This document shows, one piece after another, positions 33,516 to 42,665 of a DNA stretch of 64,000 nucleotides. The stretch lies in NCBI GenBank assembly GCA_036677685.1, contig JAVBWA010000008.1, forward strand, positions 246,965 through 310,964, given 5' to 3'. The DNA comes from JAQUBU01 sp036677685 (GTDB lineage: Bacteria > Bacillota > Syntrophomonadia > Syntrophomonadales > Syntrophomonadaceae). A program made the translations under genes and the position numbers. The notes beneath the pieces were generated by a model. It did no database searches. It saw only the letters and a list, made by a program, of their open reading frames with translations, and was not told where the DNA came from. The first letter of the stretch is position 1, and each line of letters begins with the position of its first letter.

Positions 33516-36197
33516 TTACAAATTTTGCACTCGTTTTAGATGCAGGGAGTTCTGATATATCTTTTCAATCTCTTCATCAGTAATTTCCCGTTCATTCATC
33601 ATCAAACCGGCCAAACCAAATCCATGCTTCTTTCCCAGCATACGCATATATTCCAAAGTTTCCAGGGATAATTTACTGCCTATGCTGCAATCCCGAAAGT
33701 CGCCTTCCAAGGCTAATAAGACCGTCTCCGACAGGCAGGCCAGGTTGACTCCGTCACGATAACCCAGATTGGGTCCAAAAGCTACAGGTTCCGGATATTG
33801 GACCAATCCGCCTTCCAGTATCAATACGTCATCCCTTTGCTTGTAGACTTCCGGAGCCACATCGGCGGGCCGCGCTACATCACATACCACCGCACCCGGC
33901 TGTAGATGCGGGGGATAAATTATATATTCGGGAGAACTGCTGGCTGCCACTATCATGTCGCAGTTGGGTAAAGTCACCGGAATATCCAAACTGATTTTCA
34001 GCGGACAGTCTATCCCCAATTCCATACAAATGTTTTCTAAATCAAGCAGACTTATTCCTTCGTGCTGAAGCAGCTTTTCATTTAATCCTTCATACAGCGG
34101 GACACGGGTTTTTTTCAAGTCATTTAATAACTTATCCAGCCAGTAAGCTAAACCCGACAGAATTCCGGCATCCCTTCTTTTAAAAGCCAGCTTGATTATT
34201 TCACTCGCCAGACTGCCTAAACGCCGGTGGCTGCTATTGAAATGATCAGGGTTGCCTAAAAGGGTTATGCGGCCAATCTGTTCGGAAAGCAGTAATGCAC
34301 AGGCCCGGCCAATCGACCCTGTAGCACCAACAACAGCGCCCCTTGCATTTTTCATATCTATATGCATTTTCCGGGCTCCCGCAAATAGAGCTTCCATAGC
34401 CATAAGCGTAGTAAAGCTATTGCCGCTGGTTATGGCTACATCCCGGCCTAAAACCGCCCGGCCTCCCCGGGTAACCACCGATGTAAGCGCACCGAGACCT
34501 ATTATACCCGCTCCCAGTTCATGACCACGGTCAACTGCTTTCTTGATTACCTCGACCGTGGTTTCCCTGGGCAAAGTCATAAGTTCCCGGGCTCCATAAG
34601 GTATGCCAATCATCCAGCCTTCCGTCATTTCCCCGTTAAGCGACCTGATTGCCGGCATGTGACAGCACACCCCAGGTTCATCCAATGAACTCTGCCAGGC
34701 CATGAATTGATAAAGCTCATTTCGGTTAAATTGAATAAATGAAGGATTATTGTGTATCACATCTTCCGGTGCCGGATAATGAATAATAAAAGCAAACTTA
34801 CTGGCATCTTTCTTCTGCAGAGCCGGCAAGGCACATTTTACCTTGCGGCTTAGATGGCGATAATCTTCAATTTTAACGGGCTGGCTGTAATCGCCGATTA
34901 AATATCGATATAATTTGGCGTAATCCTGTTGGTCCATGATCTGGCAAATAGTCTTAAGAGCTTTCATAACTCTGTCAATTTCTTCATAAGTAATGGTTAA
35001 AGTCGGCTCCAAACGCAAAGTCATGGAATTGTTTAAGTAAGGAGCTACCCGGATATGATAGACATTCAATAAAAAACCGGCCAAGAGAGTGGTAAAGCCC
35101 CCCTGATCCGCCAGATAGGCCATATCGTAAGAACCGCAATCGTTTAGCTCGTAAAATTCCACGCCAGCCATAAGACCGAGGCCGCGTACTTCCTTGATCA
35201 CCTTTGGAAACTTTTCGTGCAATTCATTAATTTTTTCAAGCAGGTAATAACCTTTGCGAGCAACTTCTTTGATTAATTGCCGATCATCTTCCAACAGTCT
35301 TTGCATAACCGCGCAGCCGATGGCACAGGTCACATTATTATTGGCAAAGGTGGAACTATGAAGCATACCAAAATCATCATTCCAAACCCCGGGGGAACTC
35401 ATACATACCCCCAGTGGAAACAGCCCGCCCCCCAATGCCTTGGACAACACCATGATATCGGGTGCAACTTTTTCGTGATCACAGGCGAAAAGCGCTCCGG
35501 TCCGGCCTAAACCGGTCTGAATCTCATCAACAATGAAAAGCACCTGATTTTGCCGGCAAATTTGCTGTGCTCCAGGGAGATAACCGGGTTGGGCAACAAT
35601 GATTCCTCCCTCGCCCTGAACCGGTTCTACGATGAAAGCGGCAATTTTATCCTTATATTCTTCAAGGACTGCTTCCAGAGCTTGCAAGTCATTATAGGGG
35701 ATATACACAAATCCCGGTGCCGGTGCACAAAACGGGTTTTGGTAGGAAGATTTGCCCGTAGCCGATAAAGATGCCAGAGTTTTGCCATGAAAGCTATTAG
35801 TTGTGGAAATTATAATTTCCCGTCCGGTGCTGGAACGGGCCAGCTTAATAGCGGCCTCCACTGCCTCCGTTCCGCTCTGGCAAAATGTGCAAAAGCAAAG
35901 ATCACCAGGTGAACATTCAGCCAGCAGATTGGCCAATTTCAAAGCCTCACCGGGAAGTGAAGGCTGGACCAGGCTGGGGGTGTTTTTCCCCCTAAGATCA
36001 TCCAGCGCATTCCATAGAAAATCCGGGTTATAGCCAAAAGGAACTGCTCCGTATTGAGCAATAAAATCAAGATACTGTATCCCGCTTTCATCCGTTAAAT
36101 AACTGCCCTTGGCAGTCTGGTAGCTCTTATCGAGTTGAAAAGTGGCCAGTTTGGAGGCCAATGTAGGATTAAGCAAGTCCCTTCGAAATTCGGGCAT
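33516..36197 (-). CDS. Fusion: class III aminotransferase + acyl-ACP-reductase-like domain
   Basis: 893 residues from ATG 36197 (MPEFRRDLL), which has GGAGGG 5 bases upstream. The frame to 36233 lacks a site. Residues ~10-415 are a fold-type I, class III PLP aminotransferase: SGTEAVEAAIKLAR, FIVDEIQTGLGRTG with Asp224, and Lys253 in VLSKALGGG. Residues ~470-890 resemble the long-chain acyl-ACP reductase (AAR) family: GxGIIGLGALTSVVTRGG, a Rossmann motif VVGATGSIGRACA, VICDVARP-like VVCDVARP, and ILEGGLVQYPEP. The fusion could turn an acyl thioester to an aldehyde and then transaminate it. A monocistronic gene with its own terminator. Confidence 0.82.
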   Translation of the reverse strand: MPEFRRDLLNPTLASKLATFQLDKSYQTAKGSYLTDESGIQYLDFIAQYGAVPFGYNPDFLWNALDDLRGKNTPSLVQPSLPGEALKLANLLAECSPGDLCFCTFCQSGTEAVEAAIKLARSSTGREIIISTTNSFHGKTLASLSATGKSSYQNPFCAPAPGFVYIPYNDLQALEAVLEEYKDKIAAFIVEPVQGEGGIIVAQPGYLPGAQQICRQNQVLFIVDEIQTGLGRTGALFACDHEKVAPDIMVLSKALGGGLFPLGVCMSSPGVWNDDFGMLHSSTFANNNVTCAIGCAVMQRLLEDDRQLIKEVARKGYYLLEKINELHEKFPKVIKEVRGLGLMAGVEFYELNDCGSYDMAYLADQGGFTTLLAGFLLNVYHIRVAPYLNNSMTLRLEPTLTITYEEIDRVMKALKTICQIMDQQDYAKLYRYLIGDYSQPVKIEDYRHLSRKVKCALPALQKKDASKFAFIIHYPAPEDVIHNNPSFIQFNRNELYQFMAWQSSLDEPGVCCHMPAIRSLNGEMTEGWMIGIPYGARELMTLPRETTVEVIKKAVDRGHELGAGIIGLGALTSVVTRGGRAVLGRDVAITSGNSFTTLMAMEALFAGARKMHIDMKNARGAVVGATGSIGRACALLLSEQIGRITLLGNPDHFNSSHRRLGSLASEIIKLAFKRRDAGILSGLAYWLDKLLNDLKKTRVPLYEGLNEKLLQHEGISLLDLENICMELGIDCPLKISLDIPVTLPNCDMIVAASSSPEYIIYPPHLQPGAVVCDVARPADVAPEVYKQRDDVLILEGGLVQYPEPVAFGPNLGYRDGVNLACLSETVLLALEGDFRDCSIGSKLSLETLEYMRMLGKKHGFGLAGLMMNEREITDEEIEKIYQNSLHLKRVQNL

Positions 36198-36419
36198 CCA
36201 ATCCCTCCGTTCTTTGTGCACGATTTTGTGCATCGGACATAATTACATATATTGTATTGATAAAAAAGGCTTTGTCAAATTATTTGCCTGACTATTAAGT
36301 ACTATTCGCGTTTAGAAAAATATTGCATTTTTTTTGGGTGGCTTGTTTTTGCATAATTTATCGGGACAGGGAAATAATACAGTAAAACATCAAGCTAAAA
36401 GAAAGGAAGGCTAAAAAAC

Positions 36420-36569
36420 GTGGATGAACATAATAATGTTGAAACCCGAAGTGATTATGAATTAGGTACTTTTCAATTTCTTAAAACCGGATGGTGGGTC
36501 TGGCATGTTATTGCCATTGTGGGCATCTTCTATCTGGGCTACCTGTTCGGCGGCTCACTTTTTAGATAG
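36420..36569 (+). CDS. Small membrane protein (49 residues)
   Basis: GTG at 36420, preceded by GGAAGG with an 8-base spacer, opens a 49-codon frame. A charged N-terminus (MDEHNNVETRSDYELG) and a Trp-rich helix (TGWWVWHVIAIVGIFYLGYL) are followed by a short end. It is divergent from the fusion gene and is followed by a long hairpin (36601-36639), giving it a ribosome site and a likely terminator. It looks real. No family is recognised. The Trp-rich helix points to a membrane-surface position. Confidence 0.65.
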   Translation: MDEHNNVETRSDYELGTFQFLKTGWWVWHVIAIVGIFYLGYLFGGSLFR

Positions 36570-36600
36570 GTCGCCCAAAGGAAGCCAAACCCGAACAAAT

Positions 36601-36639
36601 ATCTTACAGAAAGTAACCCCAAGTTGCTTTCTGTAAGAT
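36601..36639 (+). terminator. Long hairpin after the 49-residue gene
   Basis: ATCTTACAGAAAG (36601-36613) pairs with CTTTCTGTAAGAT (36627-36639). Adding TAAC/GTTG gives a 17-bp stem with one G-T pair and a CCCAA loop. No strong U-run follows on either strand, so it may be a terminator, an RNA stabiliser or a protein site. Confidence 0.6.
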
Positions 36640-36831
36640 TACTTGATTGACCTTCTCCCGACTTTCCATTCCTTCACATTTCCTCCAGGTGTAGTTCAAC
36701 TTCATCAATAAATTAATATTCAATTCAATTGATGTATATTTTTTATTAGTAATATTGAATAATTGTGAACATATGCTTAATTTCCTGTTATTATAGAGAA
36801 AATTAAGTTTTGTAACGTTTGGAGGTTTTTT

Positions 36832-38172
36832 GTGAATAATTACTTGGATGAATACAAAAATAAGTTAGTCTCTGCCGATGAGGCTGTTCAGGTCATAAGA
36901 TCCGGGGATTGGATTGATTATCCTCTGGTATTGTGTGCAGCAAATGAACTGGAAAAAGCTCTATCGAAACGTAAAGATGATTTGGAAGACATTAAATTCA
37001 GAGCAACCATGTCGGTATGGCCTCGCTATTGCATAGCATCCGACCCGGATGGACAACATTTTTGCTGGAACTCATGGCATTTCAGTAATGCTGACAGAAT
37101 AAATGCTGCAAATGGTTTGGCTTATTATATCCCTATGAAATTCAGTGAACAGGTGGTTATGACCCGCAATATACACACGGATATTTTTATGGCCACCGTA
37201 TCCCCCATGGATAAACACGGTTATTTCAGTTTTGGGGCTGCTGCCAGTGCGTCCTGGGCTTCTATCGAAAATGCCCGCTGTGTAATCCTGGAGGTAAACC
37301 GCAACATGCCCAGAGTCTTGGGCGGAAACCAGGAATGTATTCATATATCCCAGGTTGATTATGTGGTAGAATCCAGCAACCCTCCCCTACCTGAAATAAA
37401 ACCCGCTCAACCCAGCCCTATTGAAAACACGATTGCCGGACATATCATAAACCGTATGAGAAACGGTTCCTGTCTGCAGCTTGGTATCGGAGGTATTCCT
37501 TCGGCGATCGGATTGCTGGTTGCCCAATCGGATCTCAAGGATCTGGGGGTGCACAGCGAAATGTATGTCGATGCATTTTTAGATATGACACTGGCCGGCA
37601 AGGTAAGCGGATCATGCAAGAATATCGATAAATATAAGCAAGTTTTTAATTTTGCCTTCGGCACTCGCCGCATGTATGATTTTATCGACGATAATCCCGG
37701 GGTTGTCTCCTATTCGGTAGATTATGTCAATAGCCCGGAAGTCATATCCAGAAATGATAATGTAGTATCGATAAACGCTTGCCTGGAGGTTGATCTTTTT
37801 GGCCAGGTCTGCTCGGAAAGTATCGGTACCAGGCAGATAAGTGGAACCGGGGGCCAGTTGGATTTTGTGGAAGGCTCCTATAAATCAAAGGGTGGTCAAA
37901 GCTTTTTATGCATCCCATCTACTTTTGAAAACCGGGATGGTGAAATTGTCTCAAATATTAAGGCTATTCTAACTCCCGGAGCAATTGTTACAGACCCCAG
38001 AACAAGTACCCAAATGGTAGTAACCGAGTTTGGGATTGGCGAACTCAAGGGAAAGAGCACTTGGGAAAGAGCGGAAACCTTGATAAACATTGCCCATCCC
38101 CGCTTTAGGGAAGAGCTTATTGAAGAAGCCCAAAAAATGAAGATCTGGCGAAAGAGCAATCGCATTATTTAA
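36832..38172 (+). CDS. Acetyl-CoA hydrolase/transferase family CoA transferase (1)
   Basis: 446 residues from a GTG with GGAGG 7 bases upstream. Family I CoA transferase of the 4-hydroxybutyrate/butyryl-CoA:acetate type: LGIGGIPSAIG, catalytic Glu243 in HSEMYVDAF, and the GTGGQLDFVEGSYKSKGG oxyanion motif near residue 340. It moves CoA between acetate and an acyl-CoA, activating or releasing fatty acids. It converges on a second copy 167 bp away. The pair is consistent with butyrate-type metabolism; the acyl chain is not predictable. Confidence 0.92.
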   Translation: MNNYLDEYKNKLVSADEAVQVIRSGDWIDYPLVLCAANELEKALSKRKDDLEDIKFRATMSVWPRYCIASDPDGQHFCWNSWHFSNADRINAANGLAYYIPMKFSEQVVMTRNIHTDIFMATVSPMDKHGYFSFGAAASASWASIENARCVILEVNRNMPRVLGGNQECIHISQVDYVVESSNPPLPEIKPAQPSPIENTIAGHIINRMRNGSCLQLGIGGIPSAIGLLVAQSDLKDLGVHSEMYVDAFLDMTLAGKVSGSCKNIDKYKQVFNFAFGTRRMYDFIDDNPGVVSYSVDYVNSPEVISRNDNVVSINACLEVDLFGQVCSESIGTRQISGTGGQLDFVEGSYKSKGGQSFLCIPSTFENRDGEIVSNIKAILTPGAIVTDPRTSTQMVVTEFGIGELKGKSTWERAETLINIAHPRFREELIEEAQKMKIWRKSNRII

Positions 38173-38339
38173 ATGTAATCCAATTAAAACGATAATCAAG
38201 CTAAGCCCTGAGATCAAATATAAGGAAGTTCTGATTTTTCTATGAACTCCGATATATTTACCACAGGGCTTCACTTCAACTCCGGACAACTTGCTGTTGG
38301 TTTAATAGACCTTAGCAAAACAAGCCTGAAGCAATTGAG

Positions 38340-39686
38340 CTAGGGTTGTATCTTGTTGCTGCGCTTCCAGAAGCCAAGTTTGTTTGCCTCCTTGATCAGA
38401 TCATCCCGGAAGCTGGGATGGGCAATCGCGATGATGTTTTCGGTTCGCTTCCAGATGGATTGGCATTTCATGAGGGCTTTGCCGTACTCGGTGACAATAT
38501 AGTGAGTCATCTGGCGGGAAACCGTACACGCCGCTCCCGGGGTCAAAAACGGCTTAATCTTGGACTGCAGACTCCCGTCTTTATCTGTAAAGGTTGAGGC
38601 CATGCAAAGAAAGCTCTTGCCGCCCCGGGAATGATAGGCCCCCAGCACAAAATCCCACTGCCCTCCAGTTCCGGTTATTTGCCGGGCACCCTGCATTTCA
38701 GATGTCACTTGACCATAAAAATCAGCCTCCAGGCAGCCGTTAATCGAAATAATGTTGGAGATTTGGGCAATGACGTTGGGGTTGTTGGTATAGTCGACCG
38801 AGTAGCAGGCTATCATAGGGTTGTGGTCCATGAACTCGTAGAGTTCGGGCGAACCCAGGGCAAAGGCACAGACTATTTTCTTGCGGTCTATCTCTTTTTT
38901 GGCCCCGGTGATGCAGCCATTCTTCCACATTTCCACATAGGCGTCGGCCATCATCTCGGTATGCACCGAAAGGTCTTTCAAGCCTGCAGCCGCTACCTGC
39001 TTGCCCAGGTAATTGGGCAGGCCGCCGATCCCCAGTTGAATGCAGCAGCCGTCATGAATGTCTTCCAGAATATGTTCGGCAATTTTCTTTTCCGCTTCCG
39101 TGGCCTGCAAGATGGGAGCATTGGCCATGGGTTCGTTTTCGCCCCTGACGATGAAGTCGATCTCTGAAATGTGAATCTGGTTGCCGTTACCGCCATAAAC
39201 ATAAGGCATGTTTTCGTTTTCTTCAACTATGGCAATTTTGGCGTTTTCTATTACCGCCTCGCAATGCGATGCATTGATCCCAAAGTTAAAATAGCCGAAT
39301 TTGTCCATCGGGCACACCCTCATCATGGCGACATCAACCTCAACCTCACGGTTGCGGTAATATCCAGGTACTTCGTGATACAACAAGGGTGAAAAACTGC
39401 AAATGCCCTGATCGGCCAGCCTGGCATCCCAGGCGCCGTAGTGCCAGCTGTCCCATTGAAAATGCTCCATGCTGGGGTCGCTGACCGGCACTTCCGGGAA
39501 GGGAGGAAGGGATATCCCGCTGCGGATATGTACGTCGTACAGTTCCTCTTTTCTTTTGGCCAGCGCCCGGTCCAAAGCCTTCGGATAGCCGTTGAAATAC
39601 ATGTAGTCAACCCAGTCCCCGGATTTTACAACCTTGACCGCCTCCTCGGGCGTCCTCATCTTGGCCTTGTACTCGCTCTGAAACAT
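38340..39686 (-). CDS. Acetyl-CoA hydrolase/transferase family CoA transferase (2)
   Basis: 448 residues, a full-length paralogue of the gene at 36832. It has LGIGGLPNYLG, catalytic Glu244 in VHTEMMADAY and GTGGQWDFVLGAYHSRGG. Codon usage is more GC-rich than in its neighbour, especially at third positions, suggesting higher expression or a different origin. The start follows GGAGG-type sequence (AGGAGGAGTTAAAT). It is followed at a short distance upstream by the crotonase gene on the same strand, so the two are probably one operon. Confidence 0.93.
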   Translation of the reverse strand: MFQSEYKAKMRTPEEAVKVVKSGDWVDYMYFNGYPKALDRALAKRKEELYDVHIRSGISLPPFPEVPVSDPSMEHFQWDSWHYGAWDARLADQGICSFSPLLYHEVPGYYRNREVEVDVAMMRVCPMDKFGYFNFGINASHCEAVIENAKIAIVEENENMPYVYGGNGNQIHISEIDFIVRGENEPMANAPILQATEAEKKIAEHILEDIHDGCCIQLGIGGLPNYLGKQVAAAGLKDLSVHTEMMADAYVEMWKNGCITGAKKEIDRKKIVCAFALGSPELYEFMDHNPMIACYSVDYTNNPNVIAQISNIISINGCLEADFYGQVTSEMQGARQITGTGGQWDFVLGAYHSRGGKSFLCMASTFTDKDGSLQSKIKPFLTPGAACTVSRQMTHYIVTEYGKALMKCQSIWKRTENIIAIAHPSFRDDLIKEANKLGFWKRSNKIQP

Positions 39687-39752
39687 ATTTAACTCCTCCT
39701 TTATTTTTTCTCTTTTATAATTAGTAAATACCTGTTTGCCTGCTTCAGAGCT

Positions 39753-40532
39753 TCATCTTCCTATAAATTGCGGTTTGCGTTTCTCGATGAAGGCGTTCAT
39801 ACCTTCCTTCTGGTCCTCGGTAGAAAACAGGAATGACCACATTTTTTGTTCAAAAACCAGACCCGATGGGAGGTCAACATTCTCCCCGTAATTTAAACAT
39901 TTCTTGGCCGTCCTTAAGGCTATCGGAGATTTTGACAGGAAACCGGCCGCTACCTTCCTGGCCTCCTCCATCACCTGGCCCTTTGGAACCACCCTGGTTA
40001 CCAGACCGATGCGCACTGCGGTTTCGGCATCGATAACACTGCCGGTTAGAATTAAATGCTTGGCCCAGCCCATTCCTATAATCCGGGGGAGGCGCTGCCC
40101 TGCCCCGGCGCCCGGGATAATTCCCAGATTGATCTCCGGCAGTCCGAACCTGCTCTCCTCCGATGCAACCCTGATATCACAGCACAGGGCCAGTTCACAC
40201 CCGCCTCCCAGAGCCAAGCCAGAAATAGCTGCCACTACCGGTTTGTCCAGGTTGGCAATTTTATCTATGGCTTCATGAACCAGTGCTACGAAAGCCTCGG
40301 CTTCCAGTGTGTTGAGTTTGGCAATATACCCGATATCTCCTCCGGCCGCAAAAACCTTGGGGCCGCCGGTCACAATCAGCGCCTTGATTTCATCATCGGC
40401 CTCAATTTCATCCATCAGATCGGACAATTCCATCATCATCTCGTCGTTAATCCCGTTCATACTGGACGGCCGGTTCAGGGTAATCACCCCGATACCATCT
40501 TCTTTCGCAAACAATAATGTTTTTAGTTCCAT
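39753..40532 (-). CDS. Enoyl-CoA hydratase (crotonase)
   Basis: 259 residues from ATG 40532 (MELKTLLFAK) with GGGGGAGAGGGG just upstream; the longer frame to 40574 has no site. Oxyanion residues are in AAGGDIGYI and SGLALGGGCEL. The two catalytic glutamates, Glu113 (GGGCELAL) and Glu133 (LPEINLG), are both present, as expected for hydration of crotonyl-CoA. It is the first gene before CoA transferase 2, 66 bp away on the same strand. Together they fit the middle and end of butyrate oxidation. Confidence 0.9.
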   Translation of the reverse strand: MELKTLLFAKEDGIGVITLNRPSSMNGINDEMMMELSDLMDEIEADDEIKALIVTGGPKVFAAGGDIGYIAKLNTLEAEAFVALVHEAIDKIANLDKPVVAAISGLALGGGCELALCCDIRVASEESRFGLPEINLGIIPGAGAGQRLPRIIGMGWAKHLILTGSVIDAETAVRIGLVTRVVPKGQVMEEARKVAAGFLSKSPIALRTAKKCLNYGENVDLPSGLVFEQKMWSFLFSTEDQKEGMNAFIEKRKPQFIGR

Positions 40533-40914
40533 AGCCCCTCTCCCCCTTCTATTTCTATATTTAAATACTAACACTTACAGAACCGGGTTAATAAACAGAG
40601 CGGAAATTTTTTCAAAGATATTTGCTGCAGTTACCTTTAACATTGACTGGAAAGGCTTATTCGTATACCGTTCTGCATTAATTAGCACTGCTGAACAAGT
40701 GAAATGTTTTTATATTTAAAAGTTTTGGAAACATATTTTGTATAAGAAAAGATAACAAAGTTAGATTTGGGGATTGAGAAGAAAAACATTTCTATAGAAC
40801 GAAAGAATTGTTATGGACAATTAAAGAAGGAGTATTGTGTGCGGAAAAGTAATTACGAGTTTTTTTATCTGGTAAATTACTTTTAATTACCAGGCTTAAT
40901 GTTCACCGCTTGCA
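40533..40914. other. Intergenic stretch, no gene supported
   Basis: About 380 bp between the crotonase start and the EcfT-like stop. A GTG with AAGGAG upstream (near 40838) opens only 12 codons. A short AAAAGTAATTAC...GTAAATTACTTTT inverted repeat (40852-40885) may end the Rnf operon. Confidence 0.45.
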
Positions 40915-41703
40915 TTAGGAAAGAAAATACCACCACTGGAATTTGGCGCAAAATAATAATAGGAAAATTATGAAACTTAGAATCGCTACTATTTCGTTTT
41001 TAGAAATTCTTAAAGCATATCGATTATTTGCCCGGGTTAGCGCAACCTGCTCTTGTATTTCATCTGTATGCTGCAATGAATTGGCTATAAAAGCAACCAG
41101 AATATTGGATAATTCCATAGCCTTGGCTTTCACACCCAACTGCTTATTTTTAAAAATATGGCGCGCTTGTTCAAAAATCTCGCTTTTAAACTGACCTACC
41201 GACCTGCTAAGTTCATTTATGATAAACATCACCATATTTAAATATTTGGCAATCGGGATGCCTATCGAATCCAAAGGATGAAAAACCTTCTTAAGCATAT
41301 CCATGATTGATTCAATAGAAGTAGTAAAAAAATAGAGATTGCCTATATACCAGATAAAGAATATTTTAATCATTTTCAAGAGGATTGCATCTAAACCAAC
41401 ATTGTTAAAATAACCTGATCCAGGGAAAAGCTTGCCGACCAGCAAGGATAATAATATTCCAAAACAATAAGGGAATAAAATAATTATCCCATAGGATAAG
41501 AGGTTTTTTAGAATAAAGCGGAGATCACTCTTGAGAAAAACCGTAATGACCAGCAAGTATACAGCAAAATAGGCCAGATCCAGTCCATTTTTACAAAAGG
41601 AAGAGGCAATAGCCAGGAGTATTGCCAGAGCCGCTTTTATTCCCGGATCTATTTCCATGTTTTTATATTTTAAATCGGCTGAACACTCCAGCAAGATACT
41701 CAC
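40915..41703 (-). CDS. EcfT-like energy-coupling transmembrane protein
   Basis: 262 residues with five or six hydrophobic helices. Cytoplasmic stretches near 140-150 and 205-225 resemble EcfT/CbiQ coupling helices (AKYLNMVMFIINELSRSVGQ, EQVALTRANNRY in place of the usual ARG motifs). It is the last gene of the Rnf operon, 21 bp after the Gx-like gene. No ATP-binding cassette subunit is present. It may work with the Gx-like S-component and a shared ATPase elsewhere, or serve the Rnf complex in an unknown way. Confidence 0.65.
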   Translation of the reverse strand: MSILLECSADLKYKNMEIDPGIKAALAILLAIASSFCKNGLDLAYFAVYLLVITVFLKSDLRFILKNLLSYGIIILFPYCFGILLSLLVGKLFPGSGYFNNVGLDAILLKMIKIFFIWYIGNLYFFTTSIESIMDMLKKVFHPLDSIGIPIAKYLNMVMFIINELSRSVGQFKSEIFEQARHIFKNKQLGVKAKAMELSNILVAFIANSLQHTDEIQEQVALTRANNRYALRISKNEIVAILSFIIFLLLFCAKFQWWYFLS

Positions 41704-41724
41704 ATCCCAAGCTGTTGGATAATC

Positions 41725-42234
41725 TCAAGAAAACATACCTCTTTTACCAATTTCACGAACTGTCAACTCACTGATTGTTCCTGTTATTAAACCGGTAATA
41801 ATCGCTGAAATCAGAAGCACGGGAAGATAATATAAAATGACCGACTCTCCAAGTATCAACGAGGCAACAAGCAATTGGGCGGCATTATGGATTATCGCCC
41901 CAACAACGCTGACTCCCTTGATACTGAATAACCGGGGCATTTTTTTATAAACAAGCCACATCGCCAGAGCACTTAATACCCCCCCGGAAAGGCTGAAAGG
42001 CAGCACTGTAATACCTTTGCTCAATAGGGCAACAACTATGCACCTTAGCAAAACGATGATCAGAACATCTTTTAAATCCAGAAAAGCAATCGCGATGATG
42101 GTGATGATGTTTGCCAGACCGAGCTTGACTCCGGGCACCGGAATCGGTATGGGAATAATCAATTCCAGGAGCGAAATCAAGATCGCATTACAAATCAGGA
42201 TTATAATAACCGCATCGCGTCTTTGTCTATTCAC
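41725..42234 (-). CDS. Gx transporter / HepS1-like membrane protein
   Basis: 169 residues with about five helices. PGVKLGLANIITIIAI and GAIIHNAAQLLVASLILGES match the Gx transporter family (also named heptaprenyl diphosphate synthase component I, Pfam Hpre_diP_synt_I). The fold resembles an ECF substrate-binding (S) component. Genes of this family commonly follow apbE and NusG-II genes in rnf-like clusters of Clostridia, as here. The transported compound, perhaps a flavin precursor or quinone, is not known. Confidence 0.8.
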   Translation of the reverse strand: MNRQRRDAVIIILICNAILISLLELIIPIPIPVPGVKLGLANIITIIAIAFLDLKDVLIIVLLRCIVVALLSKGITVLPFSLSGGVLSALAMWLVYKKMPRLFSIKGVSVVGAIIHNAAQLLVASLILGESVILYYLPVLLISAIITGLITGTISELTVREIGKRGMFS

Positions 42235-42278
42235 GTATTCTCCCTTAAGAAGCGGGGTACATCTTTCCGCCTTGTTAT

Positions 42279-42665
42279 TTAATAAGCAAAAGTATCAATT
42301 TTATTATTTTTGCCGACTATGGTGATAACAACTTTGGAAGGAATGCAAACCGCCCTGTCACCCGCTTTGGTCAGCCAGCCGGTTTTTACGCAGGTTTTAT
42401 TCGGGCAATCTGATTCCATGAACCTGATTTTCCCTTTCTCGGCCCGGATAAGCTGTTTAACCGGTTCATCAATATAAATAAATTCAGGTTCCTTTAGATC
42501 ATTTAGATTAATCTCTTTAATTACACTACCATCCTGGGTAATAACCGCGGTGACTGCTTGGCCGGGGCTAACCCCAACAGTATTCCAGACCAAGATAAGA
42601 ACGGCAATTACCGCCAAGCAGATAATTAATACTTTATCACCCGTTTTGAACATAGCTATATTCAT
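42279..42665 (-). CDS. NusG domain II-containing protein
   Basis: 128 residues. One N-terminal membrane helix (about 8-27) precedes a NusG_II-type beta domain (residues ~38-125) with the Cys pair in SDCPNKTCVKTGWL. It is expected to face outward. The ATG (42665) follows GAGGA by 8 bases and overlaps the end of apbE by 29 bp, so translation is coupled. This family recurs beside rnf and apbE genes in anaerobes. The role is not established. Confidence 0.85.
   Translation of the reverse strand: MNIAMFKTGDKVLIICLAVIAVLILVWNTVGVSPGQAVTAVITQDGSVIKEINLNDLKEPEFIYIDEPVKQLIRAEKGKIRFMESDCPNKTCVKTGWLTKAGDRAVCIPSKVVITIVGKNNKIDTFAY

Noticed and set aside
36495..36515. TGGCATG...TTGCC resembling a sigma-54 promoter
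   Set aside because: Spacing between the GG and GC is one base short and it lies inside the 49-residue coding frame.
38631..39167. 178-codon plus-strand frame
   Set aside because: Antisense to CoA transferase 2, whose high third-position GC removes stops on the other strand.
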